The position numbers and the translations under genes were made by a program. A stretch of 64,000 bases of DNA, taken from positions 1 through 64,000 of the forward strand of contig CAMTWU010000003.1 of NCBI GenBank assembly GCA_947085525.1, read 5' to 3'. Origin of the DNA: JACPYF01 sp947085525. GTDB lineage: Bacteria > Patescibacteriota > Saccharimonadia > Saccharimonadales > Saccharimonadaceae. Positions 41,728 to 51,400 of this stretch are shown here, piece by piece (positions within the stretch are counted from its first letter, which is position 1; each line of letters begins with the position of its first letter). Under the pieces are notes generated by a model. That model was not told where the DNA came from. It did not search any database and saw only the letters and a program-made list of their open reading frames with translations.

Positions 41728-42738
41728 ATGAGTGTTTCCGTTGATCAAATTCAAAAAAAACTAGCTCAGGCTATTGCCGAGTCAGCTTCGCCTCGCGAAG
41801 TGTTGAGATCAAATGAACTCAAAAATCTATATAGTCAGTTACCGAAATTACCTGCAGATGAACGTGCAGCCTACGGTCAAAAGATAAATACTCTCAAGAA
41901 ACATCTAGAAACAGCAGTATCAGAACGAGAAGCAGAGTTGGTATCTGCAGATATCGAACCGATAGATGTGACGGCTCCATTTGATTTCAACACTGCGTTG
42001 CCTGATTTATTGCCAGCTGAAAACGGTACAATTCACCCTCTCAACACTGAACTGGCTCGGATAATAGATATTTTCACCCGCATGGGCTTCAGGGCAGTCG
42101 AGTCTCGGCAATTAGATGACGATTATCATATGTTTACTAGCCTCAACTTTCCCGAAAACCATCCGGCGCGTGATGGTTATGATACATTTCGCACATCCGA
42201 AGGACTCATACCTCCAGCTCACACCAGTACTATGCAAAACCGTATATTAAAGGCTGGCAAAAAAGAGTTAGAAAAAGGTGGTCAAATAGCCGCGATCAGT
42301 TATGGCCGTGTCTTCCGTAACGAAGATGTTGATGCGACACACGAGCATACGTTTTATCAAGTCGAAGGTATTTTTGTGAGTGAAACAGCTAATATGAGCC
42401 AAATGCTAGGTACATTGCGTAGCTTTTTCGAAACATATTACGGCCAGCAACTCAAAACCAAAACCCAACCAGCGTATTTTCCATTTGTCGAACCAGGTCT
42501 AGAATTTGCGATCGAGAAACCTGCAGCACTGAACGGCAAGCCAGGCGAATGGCTCGAGATGCTAGGCTGTGGCATGATACATCCGAACGTTTTGCGTGAG
42601 GCAGGTATCGACGGATCAAAATATCGAGGTTTTGCCTGGGGCGGCGGAGTCGAACGTTTAGTCATGCTCAAATACGGCATTGAAGATTTGCGTCACTTTG
42701 AATCAGGTAAATTAGCATTCTTGAGGAAGTTTGTATGA
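41728..42738 (+). CDS. pheS: Phenylalanyl-tRNA synthetase alpha subunit
   Basis: 336 residues. An N-terminal coiled-coil arm for tRNA binding (first 85 residues) is followed by the class II catalytic core: HPLNTELARIIDIFTRMGF, the motif 2 region GRVFRNEDVDATHEHTFYQVEG, and motif 3 GFAWGGGVERLVMLKYGI. It works as an alpha2-beta2 complex with PheT. The stop overlaps the next start as ATGA. Confidence 0.98.
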   Translation: MSVSVDQIQKKLAQAIAESASPREVLRSNELKNLYSQLPKLPADERAAYGQKINTLKKHLETAVSEREAELVSADIEPIDVTAPFDFNTALPDLLPAENGTIHPLNTELARIIDIFTRMGFRAVESRQLDDDYHMFTSLNFPENHPARDGYDTFRTSEGLIPPAHTSTMQNRILKAGKKELEKGGQIAAISYGRVFRNEDVDATHEHTFYQVEGIFVSETANMSQMLGTLRSFFETYYGQQLKTKTQPAYFPFVEPGLEFAIEKPAALNGKPGEWLEMLGCGMIHPNVLREAGIDGSKYRGFAWGGGVERLVMLKYGIEDLRHFESGKLAFLRKFV

Positions 42739-43202
42739 ATGATATAGCTAAAGCAATTTTGAATAATAATAAGTACGCAGTACTATCGACAGTTCGTGAA
42801 GATGGCGCACCATGGGCAACGCCTGTTCATATCGCACATGATGATAAAAATGTGTATTGGCTATCGAATGATGACACAATTCATTCTATCAATCTTGCTC
42901 GTGACGATCGTGCGTTTTTGACTATATTTAATTCTCAGCAAAAATCGTCAGATGATGTAGGTGATCATGGCGCCTTGTATATTTCAACAAAAGTACGTCG
43001 ACTAAGTGGTATAGAAGCCGACAAGGCGAGAGCGATCTTCGAGCTCCAGCATCCACAAAATAAAAGCAGTACACTCGGTGATTGGAGTGTTTTTTGTTCA
43101 CCAATTGGTGTATTAAACCCAGCGAAGACAAATGACGATCGTGTGTATTACCAACATGTCCAAGAGGGTACAGAGTCGACATTTTTAAGGAAGTCTTCAT
43201 GA
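42735..43202 (+). CDS. PNPOx-like FMN-binding protein
   Basis: 155 residues, a split beta-barrel of the pyridoxamine 5'-phosphate oxidase-like superfamily: the start KYAVLSTVREDGAPWATPVHIAHDD and then LSNDDTIHSINLARDDRAFLTIF. Probably an FMN- or F420-binding protein or oxidoreductase. It is encoded between pheS and pheT with 4-nt overlaps on both sides, an unusual position. Confidence 0.87.
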   Translation: MNDIAKAILNNNKYAVLSTVREDGAPWATPVHIAHDDKNVYWLSNDDTIHSINLARDDRAFLTIFNSQQKSSDDVGDHGALYISTKVRRLSGIEADKARAIFELQHPQNKSSTLGDWSVFCSPIGVLNPAKTNDDRVYYQHVQEGTESTFLRKSS

Positions 43203-43657
43203 ACAGTCAACAACGATTCAAATTAATACCCGCAGTCTATTTGATTCTTCGTAATGAAGACAAGGTTTTATTACTTGAGCGTCAGAATACAGGATATCAA
43301 GATGGAATGCGAAGTTTAGTAGCAGGTCATTTAGATGGTGGTGAGCTTGCAACGCAGGCTATGATACGCGAAGCAAAAGAGGAGGCCGGAATAACTATAC
43401 AACCTGAAGACCTAAAGCTTGCGTACACAACACATAGACTTAGTGGTGATATAGAAAACGAGAGAATTGATCTATTTTTTGAATGTTCTCATTGGCAGGG
43501 CGAAATACAGAACATGGAGCCAACAAAATGTTCAGACCTTTCATGGTTCTCTATGCAGTCGCTACCCGATAACCTTATTGCCCACATCAAGATAGTTTTA
43601 AAAGATATCTCGCAAGGAAATAGTTTTTCGGAATACACAGAGGAGCCAACCACATGA
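43199..43657 (+). CDS. Nudix hydrolase in the phe operon
   Basis: 152 residues. The Nudix box is GHLDGGE...REAKEEAGI, complete. The start (FKLIPAVYLILRNEDKVLLLERQNTGYQDG) resembles MutT/diadenosine or nucleoside-diphosphate hydrolases. Overlaps the upstream and pheT genes by 4 nt each, so it is made together with PheRS. Confidence 0.92.
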   Translation: MNSQQRFKLIPAVYLILRNEDKVLLLERQNTGYQDGMRSLVAGHLDGGELATQAMIREAKEEAGITIQPEDLKLAYTTHRLSGDIENERIDLFFECSHWQGEIQNMEPTKCSDLSWFSMQSLPDNLIAHIKIVLKDISQGNSFSEYTEEPTT

Positions 43658-46143
43658 TAGTTTCACTCAATTGGCTCAAACAATATACCGATATTGATCA
43701 ACCAATCGACAAGCTTGCGACGTTGATTGGCGCTAGGTTAGTTGAGATCGAGGAAGTCATAGACTTTGGCAAAAAATATCAAGATATTTTGATCGTCAAA
43801 GTTGTATCGGTTGAAAAGCATTCGAATGCTGACAGTTTGAACGTGTGTAAAATCGACGATGGCGGCAAAGCAAAAGACGTACAGCGGGATAGCGAAGGCT
43901 TGGTGCAAGTTGTTTGCGGTGCACCAAATGTTCGAAAGGGTCTGAGCGCAGTATGGTTGCCACCTGGTAGTACTGTACCTGCTAGTTGTGACGACGACGA
44001 GCCATTTGTACTAGGAACTCGTGAACTGCGCGGTATAGTCAGTAACGGCATGCTCGCTAGCCCCAAAGAACTTGCGCTGGGCGATAGCCACGAAGGGCTA
44101 CTGGAAATTACCGACAACGCAAAACCTGGTAAAGAGTTCGCCAAAGTATATGAACTAAATGACTATCTGCTAGATATCGAAAACAAATCGCTGACTCACC
44201 GTCCTGACACATTCGGCGTGATTGGGTTTGCTCGCGAACTTGCGGCTATCCAGGGCAAGAGATTCCATTCGCCCGACTGGCTAAAAACACCGAAGGTTTC
44301 GGTCACGAATATCAATCATCCTGCACCAACAGTAACAATTGACGATAGTGAACTCTCAAACCGCTACCAAGCAGTTGTACTAGAAGCCGATACACCGAAT
44401 CAAAAATCTACAACCCAACTACAATCATACTTGGCTCGTGTCGGTATGCGCCCTATCAACGCAATCGTCGATGTGACGAACTATTACATGATGCTGACTG
44501 GTCAACCGCTACATGCGTTTGATTACGACAAACTAGCAGCACTAAACGGTGGCAAAATAGACATTCATGTGCGTGCTGGTAACGGCAAAGAAACTCTAAA
44601 GTTACTAGATGGCCGAACTGTGATATTGAGTCGTGAAGACATTGTGATTGCAAATGGCAAAGTACCAGTTGCATTGGCAGGCGCGATGGGCGGCAGCGAA
44701 ACCGAAGTCGACGAAAAGACGACAAAGGTCTTGTTAGAGAGCGCGACGTTCAATCTATACAATCTACGTGCTACACAAATGCGCCATGGGATTTTCAGCG
44801 AAGCTATCACTCGCTTTACGAAAGGCCAGCCAAGTGAGCTGACTGCGCCAGTACTAGGCCAGGCGGTTCAAATGCTAGAAAAAGAAGCAGGACTAAAAGC
44901 CATTTCAAAAATTGCAGACGACTATCCTGTCAAATACAAACCACTCAAGATTAAAATTACTTCGCAGAAAATTAATGATATTTTGGGATGTAAACTAACC
45001 GAATCTGATATTACAAAAACACTTAAAAATGTTGAATTTGAAGTTGATAAAAACGGGGATAATCTAGTAATAACTCCACCGTGGTGGCGAGCTGATATTC
45101 ATATCGACGAGGATATTATCGAAGAAATCGGTCGCATCAATGGGTACGATGCAATCACGCCTAGCTTGCCGACTCGACCATTCATCGCAACTGACAAAAG
45201 CGAACTAGAAGGTTTGAAGCAAAAGCTCCGTACTATATTGGCTCGTGCTGGTGCAAATGATATTTTGACTTACAGCTTCGTACACGGTGATTTGCTGAGC
45301 GCAGTTGGTCAAAAGCCCGAAAATTCCTATGCGATTACAAATGCGATTAGTCCGAAATTGCAATATTATCGTCAGACGTTGACACCAAGTCTACTAGAGA
45401 TCGTACACCCTAATATCAAGGCTGGAACTGATGAGTTTGTACTGTATGAAATCAACAAAACTCACAACAAAGTTCACGGTAATGACAAAGAAGGTTTGCC
45501 GGGCGAGCTAGAAATGACTGCGCTGGTGTATGCCAACAAAAAATCTGCGCCAGGCTCACCGTTCTACATGGTTCGACGCTACCTAGATTTCATCGCACAA
45601 CAGCTTGGTCTCGTCTTTGAATATTCTGCGATAGACAAAAAGCCGAAATATCCTGTGACTGCTCCGTTTGATCATGCTCGCAGCGCCTATATAACCGAAA
45701 AGAACTCTGGCGTATTCATCGGTATTGTAGGTGAATACCGTCAGCAAGTTATAAAGAATCTGAAATTACCAAACACAATAGCTGGCTGCGAACTCGGAAC
45801 TGAAGATATTCTGAAGGCTGTTATAAAAACAAAGGGTACAGCGTATAGTTCAATCAGTAGGTACCCTGGTACTACGCAGGATATTACTTTACAGGTTGGA
45901 CAACAAACCAGCTTTTCGAAGGTATGGAATGCTCTTTTTGATGATGCTTTAAAGGATATTGAGCTGCAGTGGAGTCTAGAGCCAATAAGTATATACCAAT
46001 CTGACAACGCAACGACCAAGAACATGACATTCCGTATTTATCTTACTAACCATGAAAAAACGATTACCCGTGATGAGGCTAATAAAGTCGTTGCCATCGC
46101 AATAGCAAAAGTCAGCAAAAAACTTGGTGCAAAAGTTGTCTAA
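43654..46143 (+). CDS. pheT: Phenylalanyl-tRNA synthetase beta subunit
   Basis: 829 residues. The B1/B2 tRNA-binding (EMAP-like) domain (residues 40-160) carries the SVEKHSNADSLNVCKID motif. The B3/B4 editing domain contains GMRPINAIVDVTNYYMMLTGQPLHAFD, followed by B5 and a C-terminal FDX-ACB anticodon domain (SRYPGTTQDITLQV). The length is normal. End of the pheS-PNPOx-Nudix-pheT operon. Confidence 0.98.
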   Translation: MIVSLNWLKQYTDIDQPIDKLATLIGARLVEIEEVIDFGKKYQDILIVKVVSVEKHSNADSLNVCKIDDGGKAKDVQRDSEGLVQVVCGAPNVRKGLSAVWLPPGSTVPASCDDDEPFVLGTRELRGIVSNGMLASPKELALGDSHEGLLEITDNAKPGKEFAKVYELNDYLLDIENKSLTHRPDTFGVIGFARELAAIQGKRFHSPDWLKTPKVSVTNINHPAPTVTIDDSELSNRYQAVVLEADTPNQKSTTQLQSYLARVGMRPINAIVDVTNYYMMLTGQPLHAFDYDKLAALNGGKIDIHVRAGNGKETLKLLDGRTVILSREDIVIANGKVPVALAGAMGGSETEVDEKTTKVLLESATFNLYNLRATQMRHGIFSEAITRFTKGQPSELTAPVLGQAVQMLEKEAGLKAISKIADDYPVKYKPLKIKITSQKINDILGCKLTESDITKTLKNVEFEVDKNGDNLVITPPWWRADIHIDEDIIEEIGRINGYDAITPSLPTRPFIATDKSELEGLKQKLRTILARAGANDILTYSFVHGDLLSAVGQKPENSYAITNAISPKLQYYRQTLTPSLLEIVHPNIKAGTDEFVLYEINKTHNKVHGNDKEGLPGELEMTALVYANKKSAPGSPFYMVRRYLDFIAQQLGLVFEYSAIDKKPKYPVTAPFDHARSAYITEKNSGVFIGIVGEYRQQVIKNLKLPNTIAGCELGTEDILKAVIKTKGTAYSSISRYPGTTQDITLQVGQQTSFSKVWNALFDDALKDIELQWSLEPISIYQSDNATTKNMTFRIYLTNHEKTITRDEANKVVAIAIAKVSKKLGAKVV

Positions 46144-46183
46144 TATAGATATAAACTAAAAATAGTGTTACTATAATACTCTT

Positions 46184-47195
46184 ATGAACAGAGCTGAAGT
46201 GCTACCAATCCGAGAAGATGATGAACCTATTACAGACACTGCAGCTCCTTTAGAGACCGCACAGCCTCATCTACATCTTGTTGAGGCCGCAGATTCTGAT
46301 ACCCCCGAATCTATGCCTAGCGATGTACAAGAACCTGTTGAGAAGGCAGAAGAATCGGCAGTTGCTGCTAATGGTTTGAGTATGTATTTACAACAAATAG
46401 AAATGAGGAAAACGGCTTATTAAGTAGCGAAGAAGAAGTGGAGATTGCAAAAGAGATCGAGAAAGGTAGTTTTGATGCTAAAACAGAGTTTGCAGAAAAA
46501 AATTTACGACTGGTCGTGAATATGGCAGCAAAGTACACCAAAAAAGGGTTAGATCTAGAAGATTTAATTCAGGAAGGAAATATAGGACTTATACGAGCCA
46601 CTGAAAAGTTCGATCATAGAAAAGGCTTTAAGTTTAGTACATATGCAGCATGGTGGATTAGACAAGCTTTACAGAGAGCAGTTTATGACAAAGGTAACAC
46701 AATTAGAAAACCTGTACATTTGAGGGATCAATTAAATAAGATCACTAAGGTACGTCGAGAATGGGAGCGAAAAAATCAAGGTCTTGAACCACTGTATGGG
46801 ATATAGCAAAAGAGCTAGATAAAGAACCCGAAGAAGTTCAAGCAATACTGGACCACTTTCAGGACACAATCTCACTAGAAAAGCCGTTAGGTGAAGATGA
46901 TTTTACTGTTATGGATACAGTTAAGGATCAAGATGTAGATATACATGATAAAGCTGAAAGAAAAGACAATGCCAAAAATATAAGGAAGCTAATGGAAGCT
47001 CGCCTAGATACAAGAGAAATAACTGTGTTAGAAATGAAATATGGTCTCAATGGTTACGATGAGGGGATAACATTAGTAGAAATTGGCAAAGTGATTGGTG
47101 TCACTAGGGAAAGAGTCCGTCAAATTGAAATTGCAGCAATGCAGAAGTTGCGGACTGAAAATAACCAGCAAGGCTTATTAGAACAATCACATTAG
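46184..47195 (+). pseudogene. Sigma-70 (RpoD-like) factor broken by two frameshifts
   Basis: Three consecutive open segments (46184-46423, then about 46404-46806, then about 46795-47195) encode one sigma-70 protein of about 337 residues. Region 1.2 is GLSMYLQQIE; region 2 has EKNLRLVVNMAAKYTKKGLD, LIQEGNIGLIRATEKFDHRKG and FSTYAAWWIRQALQRA; region 3 has DIAKELDKEPEEVQAI; region 4 is VLEMKYGLNGYDEG and GVTRERVRQIE. Each break needs a -1 shift, at about 46399-46404 (AGAAATG) and 46791-46800 (CTGTATGGG). An acidic region 1.1-like N-terminus is present. Probably a decayed gene; sequencing error or recoding are alternatives. Confidence 0.85.
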
Positions 47196-47238
47196 TAAAA
47201 ATAAGGTATACTGGTATATGTAATTCGAGAGGGGATCA

Positions 47239-47808
47239 ATGGAAAAATCATCAACATCTAAAGCTCAAAAAATAATAATCTGGTTTATCATTGTTGCAAT
47301 GACGATCGGGTCTATCGGCGCATATTTTGTGGTGATCATAGCAAACGAAAACCAAAAGCGTGACACAGCAAAACAAGCAGAGCTACAAAAGGCGACGCAA
47401 AAACAACAAGCAGAGGAGGCAAAAAAAGTGAAGGAACCATTAGACGGATATAGCGCAGAAGCTTTTGACAAAGCAGGTGTAACAGCACTAAAAGTTGAGA
47501 CATTGAAAGCAGGTGAGGGTAAAGCAGCCAGTAAAACATCTACAGTTTCAGCGAACTACTTTGGCTGGACTAGTGATGGCAAGATATTTGATAGTAGCAA
47601 AAAAGACGGTGTCACTACACCCGTTAGCTTTCCTCTTAACCAAGTTATATCTGGTTGGACAGAAGGTTTGAGTGGAATCAAGGAAGGCAGTGTCGTCAAA
47701 CTAACTATCCCTGGTGCGAAAGCATATGGTGCAAACGGCGCACCGCAAGCTGGTATCGGTCCAAACGAACCGCTAGTTTTCATCGTAGAACTAAAAACCG
47801 TAAAGTAG
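47239..47808 (+). CDS. FKBP-type peptidyl-prolyl isomerase, membrane-anchored
   Basis: 189 residues. One N-terminal transmembrane helix (IIIWFIIVAMTIGSIGAYFVVII), a Lys/Gln-rich coiled linker, then an FKBP domain from about residue 75: GKIFDSSKKD, GWTEGLSGIKEGSVVKLTIPGAKAYG and PLVFIVELK. It would assist protein folding outside the membrane. A GAGAGGGG box precedes the ATG. Confidence 0.92.
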   Translation: MEKSSTSKAQKIIIWFIIVAMTIGSIGAYFVVIIANENQKRDTAKQAELQKATQKQQAEEAKKVKEPLDGYSAEAFDKAGVTALKVETLKAGEGKAASKTSTVSANYFGWTSDGKIFDSSKKDGVTTPVSFPLNQVISGWTEGLSGIKEGSVVKLTIPGAKAYGANGAPQAGIGPNEPLVFIVELKTVK

Positions 47809-47809
47809 T

Positions 47810-48511
47810 TTAACTGTCTAAACCAGGCTTGCGGACTACAAAATCATAACCCGCTTCTGGATCATCATCTGGCCAGCCAGGATGTTTGATTTTTTCAACC
47901 AAATTGAATCCTATTTGCTCGAGGACACTAATATCCATATTCTGACCGTTAGCTACTAGTAAGCCGCCTGGCTCAAGTACACGAAAAGACTCTAAATATA
48001 TCAATGTGCGCTGAGAGAGACGGGCATCTTGGGGGTCTAACGTACCATCTGATATTTGAGCCATTTCTAGTAGCGCGGTATCGAGGTTGCTCACAATTAC
48101 TGGCAGCAACTCATCCTTTTCATGCTGTGGTAAATTTAAGTAAGAATCGTCTGTATGAGACATATATGACATCATAACCATACCAACAGACGCGTCGTCA
48201 AAAGGCATGTCAGTTCCATCAATTTCCAAGTCAATAAGTTGATTTACTTTTCTAATTTCCGGGTCTGTTGGGTTAATACTGTGGCCGTCATCTTGCACGT
48301 TAGAGATAAGTGGCTTAGTAGGTAAACTCAAGCCATCTATAAAGTAGTATCCACCCTTACTTGGTCCACCTAACTCAATAATAGGGCCCCTGAGGGTTTC
48401 TATGTACTTTTCTAAGTCAACATCAGGTACTGTCTCATTATTATTGAGGCTATAAGGTTCTTGCTCGCAGTACTTCTTTACCATAGAAGGGAAAGGATAT
48501 TGATATTCCAT
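47810..48511 (-). CDS. SAM-dependent methyltransferase-like protein
   Basis: 233 residues. The arrangement resembles class I methyltransferases: GPIIELGGPSKGGYYFIDG (SAM motif I-like), MPFDDASVGMVMMSYMSH and FRVLEPGGLLVANG. Motif I is degenerate, so activity is uncertain. TATAGT lies 6 nt before the chosen ATG (48509-48511), so leaderless. Convergent with the FKBP gene. Confidence 0.6.
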   Translation of the reverse strand: MEYQYPFPSMVKKYCEQEPYSLNNNETVPDVDLEKYIETLRGPIIELGGPSKGGYYFIDGLSLPTKPLISNVQDDGHSINPTDPEIRKVNQLIDLEIDGTDMPFDDASVGMVMMSYMSHTDDSYLNLPQHEKDELLPVIVSNLDTALLEMAQISDGTLDPQDARLSQRTLIYLESFRVLEPGGLLVANGQNMDISVLEQIGFNLVEKIKHPGWPDDDPEAGYDFVVRKPGLDS

Positions 48512-48667
48512 ACTTATACTATAACACAAATATTAGTAAAAGTAAATATTTATTACGAATAAACTTTCTTTTAGACAAAACTACAACATATAGTGTATTG
48601 ACCCAATATGCTAACGCTATATATAATGAATGACAAGAACATAGCAAAAACATACATAGGAGATCAA

Positions 48668-48919
48668 ATGTCCAAAAATATTACTGTCTACACCACCAAC
48701 GCCTGCGCGTACTGCATGATGGTCAAAAAATACCTCGATAGTAAGGGTGAAAGCTACAATGTCATCAATCTCGATGAACAACCCGACCAACGCGATAAAG
48801 TTGAAGCTATCAGTGGTGTTAAAACAGTGCCAGTGACAGTGATCCAGGCAGAAAACAGCGAACCGTCAGTCACAATTGGTTGGAACCCCGGTAAACTCTC
48901 AGCAGCTTTGATGGCCTAA
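48668..48919 (+). CDS. Glutaredoxin/NrdH-like protein
   Basis: 83 residues, thioredoxin fold with the active site C13-A-Y-C16 and the cis-Pro in VKTVPVTVI. It reduces disulfides with electrons from the adjacent thioredoxin reductase. AGGAGATCAA precedes the ATG at 48668, better than an upstream in-frame ATG. The stop overlaps the trxB start. Confidence 0.93.
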   Translation: MSKNITVYTTNACAYCMMVKKYLDSKGESYNVINLDEQPDQRDKVEAISGVKTVPVTVIQAENSEPSVTIGWNPGKLSAALMA

Positions 48920-49845
48920 TGTCTGATATCCACCCACTAGTTATGATTGGTGCTGGTCCGTCTGCTCTCGCAGCGGCGGTGTATACATGTCGCGAGGACA
49001 TCGACACAACTTTGTATGAAAAGGGCGTCATCGGTGGTCTAGCAGCAATTACCGACCAGGTAGACAACTACCCTGGTTTTGCTGAAGGTATCGAAGGCTT
49101 GAAGCTAGCTGAACAGCTGCAAGCACAAGCCGAACGCTTCGGCGCCAAGATAGAGTTTGGTGATGTTCAAAGTATCACGGACGCAGGTGACCACAAAGTT
49201 CTAAAAATAGATGGCAATGATGTTTCTGCCAAGGTAGTTTTGATCGCAACTGGCAGTGACTATAAAAAGATCGGTGTTCCTGGCGAAGCCGAATACTTTG
49301 GCCGTGGCGTACATTACTGTGCAACATGTGATGGTGCGTTCTATCGTGACAAGAAACTAATTGTTGTTGGTGGCGGTAACTCTGCTATCCAGGAGGCGTT
49401 GTATTTGACACGATTTACTAGCCATATCGACCTATTAGTTAGATCAACTATCAAAGCCAGTGAAGTTTTGCAGCATGATTTGGACAAAGCTGTCAGTGAC
49501 GGTAAAATCACCGTACACCTAAACACCACAACTGACGAAATAGTCGCTAGTGACGGATCTAATGTTGATAAAGTATTGGCTACAAAAGATAGTGAAAAGA
49601 TCGAGATTGAGACCGATGGTGTATTCGTATTTGTTGGATTACTGCCAAATACCCAGTTCCTAGCCGATTCCAAGGTCGAACTAGATGAACAAGGTTTTAT
49701 AAAGACTGATAACAAATTACAAACAACAATGCCTGGTGTATTTGCCAGTGGCGATGTCCGGTCTGGCGCAACTATGCAAATAGCCAGCGCAGTTGGCGAA
49801 GGCGCAACCGCAGCACTGAATATCCGCGAATATTTAGAATCTTAA
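48919..49845 (+). CDS. trxB: Thioredoxin reductase
   Basis: 308 residues. FAD site GAGPSALAAAVYTCRE near residue 9; NADPH site VVGGGNSAIQEALYL near 149; redox-active CATC at 134-137; the C-terminal FAD motif GVFASGDVRSGAT. It takes electrons from NADPH to the glutaredoxin-like partner encoded just upstream. Convergent 4-nt overlap with the PLD gene. Confidence 0.96.
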   Translation: MSDIHPLVMIGAGPSALAAAVYTCREDIDTTLYEKGVIGGLAAITDQVDNYPGFAEGIEGLKLAEQLQAQAERFGAKIEFGDVQSITDAGDHKVLKIDGNDVSAKVVLIATGSDYKKIGVPGEAEYFGRGVHYCATCDGAFYRDKKLIVVGGGNSAIQEALYLTRFTSHIDLLVRSTIKASEVLQHDLDKAVSDGKITVHLNTTTDEIVASDGSNVDKVLATKDSEKIEIETDGVFVFVGLLPNTQFLADSKVELDEQGFIKTDNKLQTTMPGVFASGDVRSGATMQIASAVGEGATAALNIREYLES

Positions 49846-50819
49846 GCAATAGACTGAGAAAAGTATTTTTCGAGTTGTGAAATAATCTTTTTGTCAGCGG
49901 TTTCAAGCGCAACTTCACGTGTACCGAACCGCACACCGCTGTAACTAAAGTTATGACTGCCAGTGATTACAATTTTTGAACCATCTGACATTGTAAACAC
50001 GATGAATTTTGCGTGCAAATACTTTGATTTTTTATATGAAGATCGTAGACCGGTTATCAGTTGTGAGCCCCGGATCAACATGCTGGTGGAAAATGATGTT
50101 TGCGAAGGTTGGTTGAAATATACTTTCTCGGCCTTGGCTTTGACATAATCTGCCAGTTCACCTGTAGGACAATATTGGCTGACGAACAGTATCGATTCGG
50201 CTTTTTCTGCCAGGTCTACAGCGCGGTCGTAGATCATTGAATCGCTACGCTTACCACTGTCAATCATCATTCGTCCGTAGTCTATTTTTGCTGACAAACC
50301 ATTGTAATGGGCGGGGCCTTTGTCTGCCTTTATGATTTTCTTTTGTTCGGCCACCAATATGTTTGCTAACTTTTTGTCAGTAACTTTGAACATATAATCT
50401 TGGTTAATTGCGCCTTTGCCATACAAGTTCACACCACCAAAGGCATATACGATGTCATCAACCACAGTCCATTTGATATGAGTCACACCAGCAAATGGGT
50501 TAATTTTGTGGTTGCCACCGAGCCAAGCAAATTCAACACCCACTTTGATCAAAGTTTCAGTGAAAGCTGTGACGGCTTTGGAACGCTCAGTTCGTTTCTT
50601 TAGAGGCGAAAAATGTCCACCAAACTCGCTATAGGTGAAAGTATCGGCAGCAACGTTTACATCTAGACCACGCTCGGAGCTTTTGATCAGTACATCCATG
50701 AAAGCTTCGGTACGCTCTTCACGAGCGATTGCCAGTGTCATTGTATAGACGCGGAATTTAGCACGAGTGATCTCGTGAGTCGCGTCTTTGAAATATTCCT
50801 CTATAGTCAGTAGTTTCAT
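49842..50819 (-). CDS. Phospholipase D-like protein
   Basis: 325 residues with two HKD-type motifs: THIKWTVVDD near residue 114 and YLHAKFIVFTMSDGSKIVITG near 275, giving one composite active site. No signal peptide or membrane helix, so a soluble phosphodiesterase or nuclease-like member rather than a typical cardiolipin synthase. Substrate unknown. Divergent from ppa. Confidence 0.85.
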   Translation of the reverse strand: MKLLTIEEYFKDATHEITRAKFRVYTMTLAIAREERTEAFMDVLIKSSERGLDVNVAADTFTYSEFGGHFSPLKKRTERSKAVTAFTETLIKVGVEFAWLGGNHKINPFAGVTHIKWTVVDDIVYAFGGVNLYGKGAINQDYMFKVTDKKLANILVAEQKKIIKADKGPAHYNGLSAKIDYGRMMIDSGKRSDSMIYDRAVDLAEKAESILFVSQYCPTGELADYVKAKAEKVYFNQPSQTSFSTSMLIRGSQLITGLRSSYKKSKYLHAKFIVFTMSDGSKIVITGSHNFSYSGVRFGTREVALETADKKIISQLEKYFSQSIA

Positions 50820-50866
50820 GATAAAATTGTACCAATAACGATTATAACGTAAACGGAGAAGACTAC

Positions 50867-51400
50867 ATGGCAGACTTTAATAAAATACTAGATGCAGGTG
50901 ATGTTGATGGCGGTGTTATCAACACAGTTGTCGAGATCCCAAAATGGTCAACTCTGAAAATCGAATGGAACCGTGGTCTAGGTGTATTTGAGCTAGACCG
51001 AGTCGAGCCAAGTATCTTTGCAAAACCAGTTAACTACGGTTTCATCCCGCAAACGTTGGACGAAGACGGCGACGAGCTAGACACACTAATCATCACCAAC
51101 GATCCGATTCCAACAGGTGTATACCTAAAAGGCCGCGTAATAGGCGTCATGCACTTTGTTGATGATGGCGAAGTTGACGACAAGATCATCGTTGTACCAG
51201 CTGATGATCGCAATACTGGCGATACTATCAAATCTATTGACGACATTCACGAGCAGTGGAAGCAAAAAGTTGAACACCACTTTAACCACTACAAAGATCT
51301 GAAAAAACCTGGCAGTACAAAAGTACAAAGCTGGGGTGATGCAGCTGACGCTCAAAAAGTAATCCGCGAGTCTATCGAGCGCTGGAAGAACCAGGCCTAA
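50867..51400 (+). CDS. ppa: Inorganic pyrophosphatase
   Basis: 177 residues, family I. Active-site residues appear in VVEIPKWSTLKIEWN, NYGFIPQTLDEDGDELDTLII and DDKIIVVPADD. It hydrolyses pyrophosphate released by aminoacylation and polymerases. ACGGAGAAG precedes the ATG. Its 3' end overlaps the converging rel gene by 29 nt. Confidence 0.96.
   Translation: MADFNKILDAGDVDGGVINTVVEIPKWSTLKIEWNRGLGVFELDRVEPSIFAKPVNYGFIPQTLDEDGDELDTLIITNDPIPTGVYLKGRVIGVMHFVDDGEVDDKIIVVPADDRNTGDTIKSIDDIHEQWKQKVEHHFNHYKDLKKPGSTKVQSWGDAADAQKVIRESIERWKNQA

Noticed and set aside
46438..46806. Separate genes inside the sigma-factor region
   Set aside because: The three open segments are consecutive parts of one sigma-70 protein. 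The inner segments begin mid-domain without start signals.
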